NCBI GenBank assembly: GCA_021732415.1
Contig: JAKFVC010000022.1
Span: 1 to 47,135 of the forward strand
Source of the DNA: Planctomycetaceae bacterium
Lineage (GTDB): Bacteria; Planctomycetota; Planctomycetia; Planctomycetales; Planctomycetaceae
Length of the DNA: 47,135 nucleotides
Reading direction: 5' to 3'
Numbering within the stretch: the stretch's first letter is position 1; every line of letters begins with the position of its first letter. Positions 24,908-36,872 of the stretch are shown one piece after another. The notes beneath the pieces are model-generated. The model made no database searches. It saw nothing but the letters and a program-made list of their open reading frames with translations, and was not told the DNA's origin. The position numbers and the translations under genes are program-made.

Positions 24908-25004
24908 ATCTCACGCAAAGGCGCCAAGGCGCAAAGTTCCGATGCTCGACCGAGTAAGAAACATCGCTTTCTTTTCTTTGCGCCTTGGCGCCTTTGCGTG
25001 AGAT
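24908..25004. repeat. Perfect 29-bp inverted repeat with 39-nt spacer
   Basis: The left arm (24908-24936, starting ATCTCACGCAAAGGC) and the right arm (24976-25004, ending GCCTTTGCGTGAGAT) are exact reverse complements over 29 bases. Each arm holds GGCGCCAAGGCGCAAAG-type internal repeats. Flanks of both arms (AATGA-AGAATG versus the complement of CATTATTCTTT) also partly match, suggesting a longer, decayed palindrome. The same CTTTGCGCCTTGGCG-type sequence is, to my recollection, a widespread intergenic repeat in bacteria. It could be a non-autonomous mobile element or a terminator between the two genes. Confidence 0.8.
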
Positions 25005-25252
25005 ATTCCTAATTCATTATTCTTTAACGATCAACAATCTAGGCCTCCGGCGGCCGCCGACCTTCGGTCGTCTTCGGCTCGGCGGGGTACCCTCTGGGTT
25101 GGGTCCCTCGCCCTCCCATCAGCCTCGCCAACGGTGGTAGAATCTACAAAGCTGCGACACCCCAGGTGCATGGCATGGGGGAAGTGGTCGCTTCTTCCGA
25201 CAAAATCGATGAGCATGACCGGATTGAGCAGTCCGGTTTTGGGGAAACTTGG

Positions 25253-28200
25253 ATGTCCGACGAAGCCCGAGTGCAGTTGCTGCTGGACGAACTGCTTGAA
25301 TCGGAGCGGTTGCCCGAAGACGTTTGCAGCGCGTGCCCCGAGCTTCTTCCAGAGGTTCGCAAGCGTTGGCAGCGGATTCGCCTCGTGCAGGCCCAGCTCG
25401 AGGAATTGATTCCCACTCGGGAAACGAAATCCGCTGCCGAAACCACTTCCGCCGGTCCATCTGGTACCGACTTGCCGCAGATTCACGGATACGAAGTTGA
25501 GTCTGTGCTGGGGCGCGGTGGAATGGGAATTGTGTATCTGGCTCGGGACCTGCGACTCAATCGACCAGTCGCCATCAAGATGCTGCTGGCTGGTGCCTAT
25601 GCGGGCGTGGGAGAGCAGGAACGATTTTTACGTGAAGCCGAGGCTGTGGCGGGACTGCGTCACGCCAACATCGTTCAGGTCTACGGCGCGGGTGACCACG
25701 ACGGGAAGTCGTACTTCACGATGGAGTATCTCGAAGGCGGGAACTTGGCCCAAATGCTCAAGGGAACGCCAGAACCCGCTCGGAAGGCGGCGGAATTGCT
25801 GGCGACTCTAGCCGACGCCATTCACACGGCGCATCAGAGTGGTATCGTCCACCGGGACTTGAAGCCGGCCAATGTTCTGCTCACGGCCGATGGAATCCCC
25901 AAGATCGCCGACTTCGGGTTGGCCAGGCAGTTCGGCAGCGATGACGGGCTGACACTGAGCGGCGCTCGACTGGGCACCCCGAGCTATATGGCACCCGAGC
26001 AGACCTTGGGAAAGTCGCACCTTGTGGGTCCTGCCGCGGACATCTACGCCCTGGGCACGATTCTTTATGAAATGCTCATCGGCAGACCGCCGTTCCAGGG
26101 AGAGAACGCTGTGGAACTTGGTCGACAGGTGATTGCCGATGAGCCCGTGCCACCTGCCCGACTGAATGATAAGGTTCCGCGGGATCTCGAAACGATTTGC
26201 TTGAAGTGCCTGTTCAAGGACCCGAGCCGACGTTACGCGACGGCTGCACTCCTGGCCGACGACCTGTTGCGATTCCGGCGCGGCGAGGCAATCCTGGCAC
26301 GTCCCGAACGGCCGCTCGAACGGCTGTCGCGGCGAATTCGTCAACGACCGGCACTCTCCGCGGCTCTCGCCTTGGGAGCGCTGCTCATAGTGGCGCTCGT
26401 GGGGGGCAGTCTCTGGGTGAGTGCCGAGAGAGCATCGGTCCGGCGCCGGCAGCAGACTCAGGAACTGGCCACCGCACAAGCGGCCGGCGAGGATCTGCAG
26501 AACATGGAAAGGTTCTTAATGAACAGCGCCTGGTCCGCTGCGCGTGAGGCGTTGGAACGGGCCAAGGTGCGGCTGACGGGGGTGCGCTCGGCGCCTCTGC
26601 AGCGCCGTCTTGAACAAGGCATTCGCGATTTGGATCTGTCATCGCAACTGGAAGGAATTCGCCTCGGACGAGCCGGCCGAATGGGACAGCGAGCGGCGTT
26701 TTCGGATTCTGAGAAGGAATACGAAACGGTTCTGTTGAAGGCCAAGCTGGGCTCAGTCAACGATTCGACCACCGAGGTCGCCGAACGGGTCGGTGCCTCG
26801 AATATCCACAAGGCGCTCGTCGCGGCTCTCGACGACTGGTCTGCCTGTGCGATGAATCCCGCGCGCCAGAGTTGGGTGCTGACAGTCGCCCGCAAAGTTG
26901 TGGAGCAACGCGAACCGCCGGACCCGACTCATTGGCGCGATCGCGCTCGTGACGTGGAAATCTGGCGGGACAAGGCAGCCTTCGTGGGACTCGTTGAAAC
27001 GGCGCCCCACGATGTGTCGATTCCGTTGCAACTGGCGCTCGCGCGGCACTTGCAGGATCTGGGCTCGGACGCATTGCCCTACTCAATGCGAATTCAACAG
27101 GCACATCCTGGTGACTTCTGGGCGAATCTCAGCCTGGCCGAGGCCTTGATGGAAAAGAACACTGCTTCCGAGGCCATTCGCTATTACCAGGCGGCCATCG
27201 CCTTGCGACCGGACGCCGCGGTGGTCTACGACCAACTCGGCCTGTGCCTGACCCTCTTGGGACGCACCGAGGATGCGGAAATCCATTTTCGGAAAGCAAT
27301 GGAGATCGACCCATCCGCGACGCTCGCACATAGTGATCTCGGAATTTCGTCCTCGACCAATCCCCGACGCCACGAAGCGCTGGGCCAGGCGAATATTCGT
27401 CAGCAATTCGGCCACGATCTCGCCGAGTTGCACATCAAGTTGGGAAATGATCTGCGCACCAAGGGCAAGCCGGCGGGGGCGTTGAATCACTACCGCCAGG
27501 CAATCGCGCTCGATCCTAAAGTGGCCTCCGCTCACGCGGGAATACGGCTCATCTTGATTGAGCAGGGGAAATTAACCGAAGCACGCCGGGCTTGGCGGGA
27601 AGCTCTCGATGCCGAGCCGCCGAATTACGACGACTGGGATTCCTATGCTGAGTTGTGTTTGTATCTCGGCGATGAAGCCGAGTACCTGCGCATCCGCCAG
27701 GTGCTGCTGCAGCGCTTCGCCACGAATGAAGATCCCCAGATTGCGGAGCGTGCGGGGCGAGCCTCGTTGCTGATGCCCCTTTCCAAGGAACTGCTGGATG
27801 CGGCGGAACGCATGGTTGATCGGGCCGTGGCTTCCTCGCCAGCCGAGCCGTACTACTTGTTTGCCAAAGGGTTGGCCGAGTACCGCCGCAACCGCTTGGA
27901 AAGCGCGATCTCAATCCTGAGCGGTAGCGCCTCCCACGTGCTGGGCCCCGCGCCGCACCTGGTTCGGGCAATGGCTGAGCATCAACTCGGACAAAAGACC
28001 AGCGCCCGCCAGACGCTGGCTGCCGCGGTCCTGGCCCACGATTGGCGGCCCGCCCTGGCCCGGGGCCGCAATGACTGGATCTGTCATGCTCTGCGGCGTG
28101 AGGCCGAGCACCTGATCGTTCCCAACCTCCCGGCTTTCCTGGCTGGCAAGTACCAGCCCGTGGACACAGAAGAACGTCTCGCCTTGATCGACGCCTGCCG

Positions 28201-28624
28201 CTACTTGAAGCGTTTTCACAATATGGCCAACCTGTACGTCGCGATCTTTGACGCCGAGCCGGCTCGGGCCAATGATCTGCTGGCCGGGCATCGCGAAGGA
28301 GCCGCTCGGGCCGCCGCCCAGGCCGGCTGCAATCGCGGCGACGATGCTGCCACCTTAACTGAAATGCAAAAACGGCGCTGGCGCGAATCAGCCAGGCAAT
28401 GGCTGCGCGCGGACCTCGAAGCCTGGAACGACGCACTCGCTCGCGGGGCAACTCAGGCCGCAACCGCGCGGATGCGACTGGAAGCGTGGCGCTACACTCC
28501 GGACTTGGTTGGGCTGCGTGAACCAGGAGAGCTCGACAAGCTGTCGGCGGCAGAACGTTCCGCGTGCGCGGCGATCTGGGTCAGGTTCGAACAGGTGCTC
28601 GCCCAGGCAACAGCGATCCGTTAG
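25253..28624 (+). CDS. Membrane Ser/Thr protein kinase with TPR-like C-terminus
   Basis: A 1123-residue PknB-type kinase. The N-terminal segment (1 to about 75) is the helical pre-kinase region usual in planctomycete kinases. The kinase domain (about 80-340) has the glycine loop GRGGMG (about 87-92), Lys109 in VAIKML, the catalytic HRDLKPAN (His200, Asp202), DFG from Asp220, and MAPEQ. One membrane helix (about 366-390, ALGALLIVALVGGSLWV) follows. The rest is a large sensor region with TPR-like repeats (clear at about 622-780: AIRYYQAAIALRPDAAVVYD, AEIHFRKAMEIDPS). The ATG at 25253 is preferred over 25166 because family members start with such a short acidic helix. It is convergent with an ECF sigma factor gene, a pairing typical of this phylum. 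Substrate unknown. Confidence 0.92.
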   Translation: MSDEARVQLLLDELLESERLPEDVCSACPELLPEVRKRWQRIRLVQAQLEELIPTRETKSAAETTSAGPSGTDLPQIHGYEVESVLGRGGMGIVYLARDLRLNRPVAIKMLLAGAYAGVGEQERFLREAEAVAGLRHANIVQVYGAGDHDGKSYFTMEYLEGGNLAQMLKGTPEPARKAAELLATLADAIHTAHQSGIVHRDLKPANVLLTADGIPKIADFGLARQFGSDDGLTLSGARLGTPSYMAPEQTLGKSHLVGPAADIYALGTILYEMLIGRPPFQGENAVELGRQVIADEPVPPARLNDKVPRDLETICLKCLFKDPSRRYATAALLADDLLRFRRGEAILARPERPLERLSRRIRQRPALSAALALGALLIVALVGGSLWVSAERASVRRRQQTQELATAQAAGEDLQNMERFLMNSAWSAAREALERAKVRLTGVRSAPLQRRLEQGIRDLDLSSQLEGIRLGRAGRMGQRAAFSDSEKEYETVLLKAKLGSVNDSTTEVAERVGASNIHKALVAALDDWSACAMNPARQSWVLTVARKVVEQREPPDPTHWRDRARDVEIWRDKAAFVGLVETAPHDVSIPLQLALARHLQDLGSDALPYSMRIQQAHPGDFWANLSLAEALMEKNTASEAIRYYQAAIALRPDAAVVYDQLGLCLTLLGRTEDAEIHFRKAMEIDPSATLAHSDLGISSSTNPRRHEALGQANIRQQFGHDLAELHIKLGNDLRTKGKPAGALNHYRQAIALDPKVASAHAGIRLILIEQGKLTEARRAWREALDAEPPNYDDWDSYAELCLYLGDEAEYLRIRQVLLQRFATNEDPQIAERAGRASLLMPLSKELLDAAERMVDRAVASSPAEPYYLFAKGLAEYRRNRLESAISILSGSASHVLGPAPHLVRAMAEHQLGQKTSARQTLAAAVLAHDWRPALARGRNDWICHALRREAEHLIVPNLPAFLAGKYQPVDTEERLALIDACRYLKRFHNMANLYVAIFDAEPARANDLLAGHREGAARAAAQAGCNRGDDAATLTEMQKRRWRESARQWLRADLEAWNDALARGATQAATARMRLEAWRYTPDLVGLREPGELDKLSAAERSACAAIWVRFEQVLAQATAIR

Positions 28625-28642
28625 ATCCGGAGCCGACATGGT

Positions 28643-28666
28643 AGCCACGCTCGCCAGAACGTGGCT
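28643..28666. terminator. Hairpin between convergent genes
   Basis: AGCCACG (28643-28649) pairs with CGTGGCT (28660-28666) around a 10-base loop. It lies 18 bases after the kinase stop and 50 bases after the end of the convergent sigma-factor gene, so it may end both transcripts. The T-run is weak, and a planctomycete intergenic repeat of this type is the alternative. Confidence 0.4.
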
Positions 28667-28715
28667 TCATAGTTATTTCTGCTCCCCCACTTAGCTCAGC
28701 GTCGGTCGTCGCCCA

Positions 28716-29345
28716 TCACCCTTCGTCCGGAGAGTCCGGCGCGGGTTCCAGATCCCCCAGCTTTTCGGCTAGCAGCTTCAGACTGCGATTTAACCTCCGC
28801 TGTACAGTTCTCGTTGAAACGCTCAAAATCTCCGCCACGTCAACCAGCGACATGTCCTGGAAACGCACCAGGCTGAAGACCTCGCGCTCTTCCTCGGGTA
28901 AACTTTCAATCGCCTCCAGCATCCGCACCGCATTCAGGCTAAGTCGTGATCCGGTGCTTTCCGGTGCAGCCACGAATTCATCCGGCAGCGCCACCATTGG
29001 GAGCTGCTGGTAGTCTAACCGCCGAGCCAGATCATTGAGTTCCCAACGCATGTGTTGGTTCGCCAGGCCGAAGAATTGCCGAACTGTCGACGGCCGCACC
29101 TCGCGCATCGCCTTCAGGAGTCGATCGACGACGGAGCTCAGCAATTCTTCCGCTTGCAGATTGAGCGGCGGCCGCATGAGACGAGGGTAACTTCGCGCGA
29201 GCAGCGAGTGGCACAACAGGTGCAGCCGCTTCACCGAACGATCGATGAGCGCCCGCACCACCGGCTCCGCGGGAGAATTCCCATCCAGATTGGCCAGTTC
29301 GCCCAGGTAATTCTCAACAGCAATCGTAGTTCGGTCTTCGCTCAT
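28716..29345 (-). CDS. ECF-type RNA polymerase sigma factor
   Basis: A 209-residue group IV sigma factor. A long N-terminal segment precedes region 2 (about 70-110; AEELLSSVVDRLLKA and RQFFGLANQHMRWELNDLAR). Region 4 (about 145-195) has SLPEEEREVFSLVRFQDMSL, then the helix-turn-helix VDVAEILSVSTRTVQRRLNR. The spacer reads LPDEFVAAPESTG. This is the planctomycete-type ECF arrangement often found next to Ser/Thr kinases. No anti-sigma factor gene is adjacent. The convergent kinase may control it by phosphorylation, by analogy with other planctomycete kinase-ECF pairs; this is inference. No clear Shine-Dalgarno sequence precedes the ATG. Confidence 0.9.
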   Translation of the reverse strand: MSEDRTTIAVENYLGELANLDGNSPAEPVVRALIDRSVKRLHLLCHSLLARSYPRLMRPPLNLQAEELLSSVVDRLLKAMREVRPSTVRQFFGLANQHMRWELNDLARRLDYQQLPMVALPDEFVAAPESTGSRLSLNAVRMLEAIESLPEEEREVFSLVRFQDMSLVDVAEILSVSTRTVQRRLNRSLKLLAEKLGDLEPAPDSPDEG

Positions 29346-29580
29346 TGAGGAAGATTATATGGAAACCACTATGTAATTAGAATCGTTGTAACGACTCGCG
29401 ATGCTGTAGCCCCACGGACCGCCAATTTTGCCATTCTACAGTCCCCGAGGGCCGAATGCCCAAGTTCACCCTCAACGCTCAGTAGTCTCGCATACAATGA
29501 TGTGACCAGAATCAAATATTCACAACTTTTGGATACATCCGTCGACGTGACCGAGGCGATTGTCTCGGACCCCTCATCGC

Positions 29581-32500
29581 TTAAGGACCGGCTGGGCCAA
29601 AATGTTCGTCCATGTTTTTTGCTTGACGCTGTAAGGCTTCGACTGTGATCCCGTCAATCTGCTTGACGAGTTCATGTGCTGTCGTTTCAAGCTGTTCCAA
29701 GATAGGAGCGGCGTGATCAAGCTGTGTACCGGCCGCAAGATCCTCAAGATTTCCCGCGAGCTCACCCGCTACCGCGGAAAATTCCGAGAGCATGCCGCAA
29801 CATTTGTGAGCCGCTTCGCCCACCTGCTGCGCATTCTGCTCACGCATCGCCTCTCGGAGTGCGGCAAGCTGCTGCGGGGCGCGCGCGGTGAGCGTCTGAC
29901 ACATCTTCCTGAGAAGCGTTGGGTCGCCACCGCAGGCGGCCAACAGCACCGGCGCGTCGAGCAGGTCCCGCCTCTGTGATGGAAGATTTCTAATCACCCG
30001 GCCGACGGCTGCCAGAAGGTCGGCGGGACGGATCGGCTTGATCTGGAAATCATCCATTCCCGCCGCGAGGCAACGCTCGCGATCCTCTTTCCGGGAGCGC
30101 GCCGTCAAGGCAATGACTGGCAGGTGTCCTCCCACGGTCAACTCCCGCTGGCGAATGGCCTGCACGACTTGGAAGCCGTCCAGTTCCGGCATATGAACGT
30201 CCAGGAGCAACAAGTCAAACCCCCCTTGTTCCGCCAGCGTCAGCACATCCCGGCCGTTCCCCGCCAGCCGAACACGATGCCCCTGCCGGACAAGTGCTTG
30301 CTCCAGGACTTGCGCGCTCAACTCATTGTCTTCGGCGACAAGGATGTGCAGTGGTCTAATTGCCGGGACAAGCGCGGCGCTTGCCTGACGAGAGGAGGGT
30401 GAGGCGATCGACGGGATGCTCTGTGACCGACTCATCACCCGGTAGATCGTTTCGAGCAGCTCGTCCTGCTGCACGGGCTTGAGCAACTGCGCATCGATCC
30501 GCAGGTCACGAATGCGGGTTGGGTCTCCAGTACGCTCTCCGGAAGTCAATAGGATGATGTGCGTGGGAGCGAGTTCGGCTCTTTCGCGAATCATGGCGGC
30601 AACCGTCAGGCCATCCGCGCCGGGCATGCGGGCATCTAGGAGTACCAGCGCGTACGGTCGGCCATTGGCAGCGCGGTGCCACAGGGCGTCCATGGCAGCC
30701 ATCCCGTCGGCCACCGCCGTGGGCCCCATCTGCCAACCGCGCAACCACTCCTCAAGGATATGCCGATTGGTGGCGTTGTCATCGACCACCAGCACGGGCA
30801 GATCGTGAAGCCGCGCAGCCACCGGGTCGAGCGACTGAACCATGCCCTGCTCCGGCGGGTGCGGCTGTCGGCCAAAGCGCGCCGTGAAGGCGAAGGTGCT
30901 ACCCTGCCCCGGCGCGCTGTCCACTCTGATCGTTCCGCCCATGAGAGCCACCAACCGGGCGGCAATCGTCAGACCCAGGCCGGTGCCGCCGTACTTGCGC
31001 GTCGTGGATGTGTCCTCCTGCTCGAAGGCCCGGAAGATGCGCTCCTGCTGGTCGGGCGGGATGCCGATGCCGGTATCGCGCACGGTGAAGCGGATAGCGA
31101 CTTCCTCGGTTTTCCCTGACGGTAGTGGGCTGTCTCCCTGATCCATCTCCACGTGCACCACGACCTCGCCCTCGTCGGTGAACTTGACGGCGTTGCCCGC
31201 CAAGTTCAGGAGTACCTGCCGCAGTCGACCGGCGTCGCCGATCAGGGAATCGGGGACGTCCGGCTGGATCTGGTAGATCAACTCCAGTCCTTTCTTATGG
31301 GCTCGTACGGCCAAGGCGCGTAGGGTATCTCCGACTGCCCCCCGCAGCGAGAAGTCGGCATGCATCAAATCCAGCTTACCAGCTTCAATTTTCGAGAAGT
31401 CAAGCAGGTCATTGATGATTCCCAGCAGGCTGTCGGCCGCCGACTTGACCGTCTTCAAGCCCTGACGCTGGTCCTCGTCCAGCGGTGTGTCGAGCACGAG
31501 CTCAGTCATTCCAATGATGGCATTCATGGGCGTTCGGATTTCGTGGCTGACATTGGCCAAAAAATCGTCCTTGGCGCGGTTGGCCGCCTCGGCCGCTTCC
31601 TTGGCACGCCGCAACTCCTCTTCAAAATGCTTTCGTTCGGTGATGTCTTCCACCAGCCCGGCGGTGCGACGCAGTTCCCCCTTCTGGTTCTGCAGAGGAA
31701 AGGCACCACAGCGCACCCAGCGGATTGAGCCATCGGGCCGCGCGATGCGAAATTCCGTCTCGGTGGAGATGCCGCGATGCTGCTGCTCCAGGCTGGCAAA
31801 AACGAAGTCTCGATCTGCGGGATGGACGGTGTCGATCCACGAGCGCGGTTGTTCGTAGAGGCTCTGGCAGGTACGCCCCCAGATTTCTTCATAGGCCGGA
31901 GAAATGTAGAGCAAACGCCCCCATCCAGCTTCCTGCAACCAGAAGACTCCGCGAACGTTTTCCGCGAGCTGTCGGAACCGCTCCTCACTCTCACGCAGCG
32001 CCTCCTCCGCCCGCCTGCGGTCGGTAATGTCAGTGGATGTTCCAATGAATCGAAACGGTTTTCCCTCCGGGTTGCGCAACACGGTGCCGCGCGCCAGATT
32101 CCAGCGGGTCGAGCCATCCTTGGCCAGCGTTCGATACTCATTCTTCCAGTCCTGCCCATTACTGGCAAGTAGCTCTTGAATCTCGCGGCCCACACGCTCC
32201 AGATCCTCCGGCAGAAAAAACACCGCGCACGCGGATGCATAGTCTGTGGGCATCTTGGACGCTTCGTAGCCGAGTGATTCCCACACGTTGAACAGGCGGA
32301 GTTGGGCGTTCTCGATCCGGCCGTCCGGCATGTTACATTCCCAAATGGAGATGTCGGAACTCCGCACCGCCAACTCCACGCGGGCGTTCGCCTGACGCAG
32401 CGCTTCCTCGGCCTGCTTCAGGTCGGTGATATCGACTCCGGTTCCCAGAAAGCGAATCGGCCGGCCCGAGACGTCTCGCATGGCCACGCCCCTGGAGATT

Positions 32501-34734
32501 ATCCAGCGGTAGGAACCGTCCTTGTGGCAGACCCGGCTTTCGACCGTGAATTCGCGGGTCTCGCCGGCCAGGTAGCGGCGAGCAGCCAGTACGTGAGCGG
32601 CACGATCATCGGGGTGGATCAGGGCCATCCCGGCCAGTTGGTCGATCGCTGAATCGGGACGTTGGTACCCGAGTTGCTCCCAAACATTGGCGTAATAGAT
32701 ACGGCCGTTCGCGAGGTCGCCATCGGGCATGTCAATGTCCCAGAAGCCGATATTGGAGCCGCGCAATGCCAGTTCGAGGCGGGCGGAAGCCAGTCGAACC
32801 TGCTCCTCCATTCGCTTCCGTTCCGTGACGTCCCGCGCCAGGGCCACTGCGAAGCGGCGGCCACCGTCCCAAAACACCTGGCCCCTGATCTCCACTGGGA
32901 AGACCGTCCCATCCTTGCGGCGGTGTCGGGACTCGAACGCCATCGACTGTCCGTCGTCGAGCTTGCGGTTTAACTCTTCCAAATGCTCGGGGGTGACATC
33001 GGGGGCGAAGTCGAGCGGAGTCATTCCCAGCAACTCTTCCCGGGTGTACCCCAATCTTTGACAGGCCTGACGATTGACGTCGAGGATGACGTGTTGGTCG
33101 TCGAACAGGAAGAATGCGTCTGTGGCATGGTCCACAAAGGTCCGAAACCGTTGTTCGCTGGCCCGCAAGGCCTCCTCGGCACGCTTGAGGCTCGTGATAT
33201 GCCGTGAGACGCCAAATGTCCCGATAATCGCGCCGTCCCTGTCGCGCAACGGCATCTTGGTGGTCGAGACCCACCCCACGTGGCTGCCCTTGGCGAACGC
33301 TTTTTCATCCTTGCCGACCACCGCCTGCCCAGTGCGGATGATCTCCTGTTCGTCCTCGTAGGCCGAACGTGCCAGCGCCTCCGGGAAGAAGTCGAAATCG
33401 GTCTTACCGACCGCTTGTGCTGGATCGGCGAGGCCACACGCCTCAGCGAGCGCCTTGTTGACACGCAAGAAACGGCTCGCGGTATCTTTGAAGTAAATGC
33501 CGTCCGGAAGATTATCCATGAGAGTGTGCAACAGAAACCGCTCGTGCTTCAGCGCCACCTCGGCGCGCTTTCTGTCAGTGATGTCCAGCATCGCCCCGAT
33601 CATCTGCGTCGCCTGGCCTGCGGCATCGCGCAGGACGCAGCCCCTGTCGTAGACGTCCTTGTACGAGCCGTCGGCGCACCGGAAGCGGTACTCGTCGACC
33701 CAGGTTAACTCCTTCCCATGGACGACCTCGAAGAAGAATGCCTCGACCGCCGCTCGGTCCTCCGGGTGAATCCGTTCGAGCCACCAGTTGGGATCCGCCG
33801 TGACCTCTTCCACACGATAGCCGAAGAGTGTGTGCACTCCTTCGTTCCACCAGACCTGGTTGGTGGACAATGTCCAGTCCCAAACGGCGTCGTTGCTCAC
33901 CTTGGCCAAGGTGCGGAACCGTTCCTCGCTGGCGCGCAGTTCCTCTTCGACGCGTTTGCGTTCTGTAATATCATGGCAGATGCCGATAATGCCGACGATA
34001 TTCCCGTGATCGTCGCGGTAGGGGGCCTTGGACGAGAGATAGGTCCGGGTCACGCCTCCAGCGGTCAACTCATGCTCGAAGCTGGCGGCTGTCCCAGTTT
34101 CCATCACTTGCCGGTCGTGAGCCATCACGATGCGGGCGCCGTCAGCGTCAAAGATCGCGGTGTCGTCCCGGCCCAGCACTTCCGCGATCGGCTTGCCGAC
34201 CAATCGGCTGGCCGCCGGGTTGAACATGAGATGCCTGCCCGCCAAGTCCTTGACGTACACGGCGTCCTGCGTCCCATCGGCGACCCCTTGAAGTAGCGCG
34301 TTCGCCTGCCGCAACTCCTCTTCAAGGCGCTTGCGGTCCGAGATGTCCTGGACCACGCCGATGGCGTACGTGGTGCGGCCCGACTCATCGCGCGGGAACG
34401 AGGCGAACACCTCGACCCAGACCGTCGAGCCATCCTTACGCAGGTACCGCCTCTCCGCACCAGTCGCGGGCTGCTCATCGCGCGCAAAACATGATTCGTA
34501 AGGCTCCACGAATGCGGCCAGATCGTCGGGGTGGATGATGTCCTGGAGGGTCTTCTGGAGCAGTTCCCCATGAGAATAGCCGACGATAGTACAGAACTTC
34601 TCATTGACGAGGAGGAACCGGCCGGCGAAGTCATTGTGGACGATGCCGACTGCGGCGTTCTCGAAAGTGCCGCGGAACCGCTGCTCGCTAGCCCGAAGTG
34701 CCTCCTCGACGACTTTGACCTGGCGTTCTTTCAT
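29581..34734 (-). CDS. Giant hybrid histidine kinase: 8 PAS, HisKA, HATPase, two REC, Hpt
   Basis: A 1717-residue cytosolic sensor kinase without clear membrane segments. Eight PAS/PAC units (about 1-1045) each start with an ASEQRFR- or ANARLEL-like helix and end in a DITxRKR-like motif. Then come HisKA with His1064 in [10 protein letters not shown], the ATPase with [19 protein letters not shown] and GTGLGL, two receivers (LVVDDN with [11 protein letters not shown], and ILVAEDN with [12 protein letters not shown]) and a C-terminal Hpt with AHKCCGML. This suits a multistep phosphorelay. The most likely final target is the divergent NtrC-type activator at 34909. The ATG at 34734 is chosen; a TTG at 34785 would add 17 residues. 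The signal is unknown, and PAS domains may sense redox state, oxygen or small aromatic molecules. Confidence 0.93.
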   Translation of the reverse strand: MKERQVKVVEEALRASEQRFRGTFENAAVGIVHNDFAGRFLLVNEKFCTIVGYSHGELLQKTLQDIIHPDDLAAFVEPYESCFARDEQPATGAERRYLRKDGSTVWVEVFASFPRDESGRTTYAIGVVQDISDRKRLEEELRQANALLQGVADGTQDAVYVKDLAGRHLMFNPAASRLVGKPIAEVLGRDDTAIFDADGARIVMAHDRQVMETGTAASFEHELTAGGVTRTYLSSKAPYRDDHGNIVGIIGICHDITERKRVEEELRASEERFRTLAKVSNDAVWDWTLSTNQVWWNEGVHTLFGYRVEEVTADPNWWLERIHPEDRAAVEAFFFEVVHGKELTWVDEYRFRCADGSYKDVYDRGCVLRDAAGQATQMIGAMLDITDRKRAEVALKHERFLLHTLMDNLPDGIYFKDTASRFLRVNKALAEACGLADPAQAVGKTDFDFFPEALARSAYEDEQEIIRTGQAVVGKDEKAFAKGSHVGWVSTTKMPLRDRDGAIIGTFGVSRHITSLKRAEEALRASEQRFRTFVDHATDAFFLFDDQHVILDVNRQACQRLGYTREELLGMTPLDFAPDVTPEHLEELNRKLDDGQSMAFESRHRRKDGTVFPVEIRGQVFWDGGRRFAVALARDVTERKRMEEQVRLASARLELALRGSNIGFWDIDMPDGDLANGRIYYANVWEQLGYQRPDSAIDQLAGMALIHPDDRAAHVLAARRYLAGETREFTVESRVCHKDGSYRWIISRGVAMRDVSGRPIRFLGTGVDITDLKQAEEALRQANARVELAVRSSDISIWECNMPDGRIENAQLRLFNVWESLGYEASKMPTDYASACAVFFLPEDLERVGREIQELLASNGQDWKNEYRTLAKDGSTRWNLARGTVLRNPEGKPFRFIGTSTDITDRRRAEEALRESEERFRQLAENVRGVFWLQEAGWGRLLYISPAYEEIWGRTCQSLYEQPRSWIDTVHPADRDFVFASLEQQHRGISTETEFRIARPDGSIRWVRCGAFPLQNQKGELRRTAGLVEDITERKHFEEELRRAKEAAEAANRAKDDFLANVSHEIRTPMNAIIGMTELVLDTPLDEDQRQGLKTVKSAADSLLGIINDLLDFSKIEAGKLDLMHADFSLRGAVGDTLRALAVRAHKKGLELIYQIQPDVPDSLIGDAGRLRQVLLNLAGNAVKFTDEGEVVVHVEMDQGDSPLPSGKTEEVAIRFTVRDTGIGIPPDQQERIFRAFEQEDTSTTRKYGGTGLGLTIAARLVALMGGTIRVDSAPGQGSTFAFTARFGRQPHPPEQGMVQSLDPVAARLHDLPVLVVDDNATNRHILEEWLRGWQMGPTAVADGMAAMDALWHRAANGRPYALVLLDARMPGADGLTVAAMIRERAELAPTHIILLTSGERTGDPTRIRDLRIDAQLLKPVQQDELLETIYRVMSRSQSIPSIASPSSRQASAALVPAIRPLHILVAEDNELSAQVLEQALVRQGHRVRLAGNGRDVLTLAEQGGFDLLLLDVHMPELDGFQVVQAIRQRELTVGGHLPVIALTARSRKEDRERCLAAGMDDFQIKPIRPADLLAAVGRVIRNLPSQRRDLLDAPVLLAACGGDPTLLRKMCQTLTARAPQQLAALREAMREQNAQQVGEAAHKCCGMLSEFSAVAGELAGNLEDLAAGTQLDHAAPILEQLETTAHELVKQIDGITVEALQRQAKNMDEHFGPAGP

Positions 34735-34908
34735 AAAGACCCCAATCGAACGGCTACGACTCAACCCACTCCTGTCGCCCGACAACGCTCAGTACGGTGT
34801 AAACACAAATATCACCACACAAGCCAAGTGCGGACAACCATCCGAAAAGTCGGTACAATGCCGGGCCAGCAGGCCACGGCGCTGTCCGTCCGTCGAAAGA
34901 ACCGCATC

Positions 34909-36363
<1,455 letters not shown>

Positions 36364-36376
36364 CGCGGATTCTTCC

Positions 36377-36521
36377 GTGGGATAGGCTGCCAGTCTGTCA
36401 TTTGTCACCTTAAGTGACAAACCTGAAGTCTACTCATGTGGCAATCGCCACTTTTCTTACCAAGTGTTTCTGAATCACCGCCTTGTCGCTTCGCGATTGA
36501 CAGGCTGGAAGCCTATCCCAC
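36377..36521. repeat. 24-bp inverted repeat pair
   Basis: Arm 1 (36377-36400) starts GTGGGATAGGCT. Arm 2 (36498-36521) is its reverse complement with two mismatches, ending AGCCTATCCCAC. The spacer of 97 bases contains the TTTGTCAC palindrome. Arm 1 begins 14 bases after the activator stop, so a terminator function is possible. It may instead be an intergenic repeat that brought a binding site with it. Confidence 0.65.
36401..36421. promoter_or_regulatory. Candidate enhancer site: TTTGTCAC palindrome
   Basis: TTTGTCAC (36401-36408) and GTGACAAA (36414-36421) are perfect mirror arms around CTTAA. The length and symmetry suit a dimeric Fis-HTH regulator. It is about 330 bases upstream of the sigma-54 promoter and just beyond the activator gene, where an upstream activating sequence would be expected. 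Binding by the adjacent NtrC-type regulator is inference. Confidence 0.45.
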
Positions 36522-36732
36522 TCGTCGTCGTGGCACATGTTCCACTCGGCGCGGTAATTCAACTACCGCACGTCTGACCGTCTGCTGGTCCCAAGTCTCT
36601 CCATCGCACCTCGCGATTCTGTGTTCGTGTGCCATTTGCGGCATGTTTCCCGGCTGGAAATCGTAAGCCGGCAATGGATTCAGTGTGCCCCTGTCGTCGG
36701 GACCTACCGCGGCAATTCCCTCATGCCGGTTT

Positions 36733-36747
36733 TGGTACACGAGTTGC
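36733..36747 (+). promoter_or_regulatory. Sigma-54 (-24/-12) promoter for the metabolic cluster
   Basis: TGGTAC (36733-36738), five bases, then TTGC (36744-36747) match the consensus TGGCAC-N5-TTGC with one change and exact GG-to-GC spacing. Transcription should begin near 36759, leaving a leader of about 110 bases before the decarboxylase ATG. The neighbouring GAFTGA activator supports it. A search of the other gaps in the cluster by eye gave no equally good match. Confidence 0.7.
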
Positions 36748-36872
36748 GTTGAAGACCCGCGTCGCCGGAATCTGGGGCATTGGAATCGCCTGGCGAACAC
36801 GAAGATTCGATTATCCGCTGCGCACGATTGCACGTGTTGCGAAGTGGAAGAATGATTGAAGGAATACATCAG

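Larger units (their letters stand above)
36364..36872. other. Regulatory gap between the sigma-54 activator and the decarboxylase gene
   Basis: No gene is supported. The 509 bases hold a 24-base inverted repeat pair (36377-36400 and 36498-36521), a palindrome TTTGTCAC-CTTAA-GTGACAAA (36401-36421), a small hairpin GTGGC-AATC-GCCAC (36438-36451) and a sigma-54 promoter (36733-36747). The distances from palindrome to promoter, about 310-345 bases, suit a looped enhancer arrangement. Confidence 0.6.

Noticed and set aside
23749-24927. 392-codon open frame on the minus strand
   Set aside because: Antisense to the discoidin repeats; its internal repetition only mirrors those repeats.
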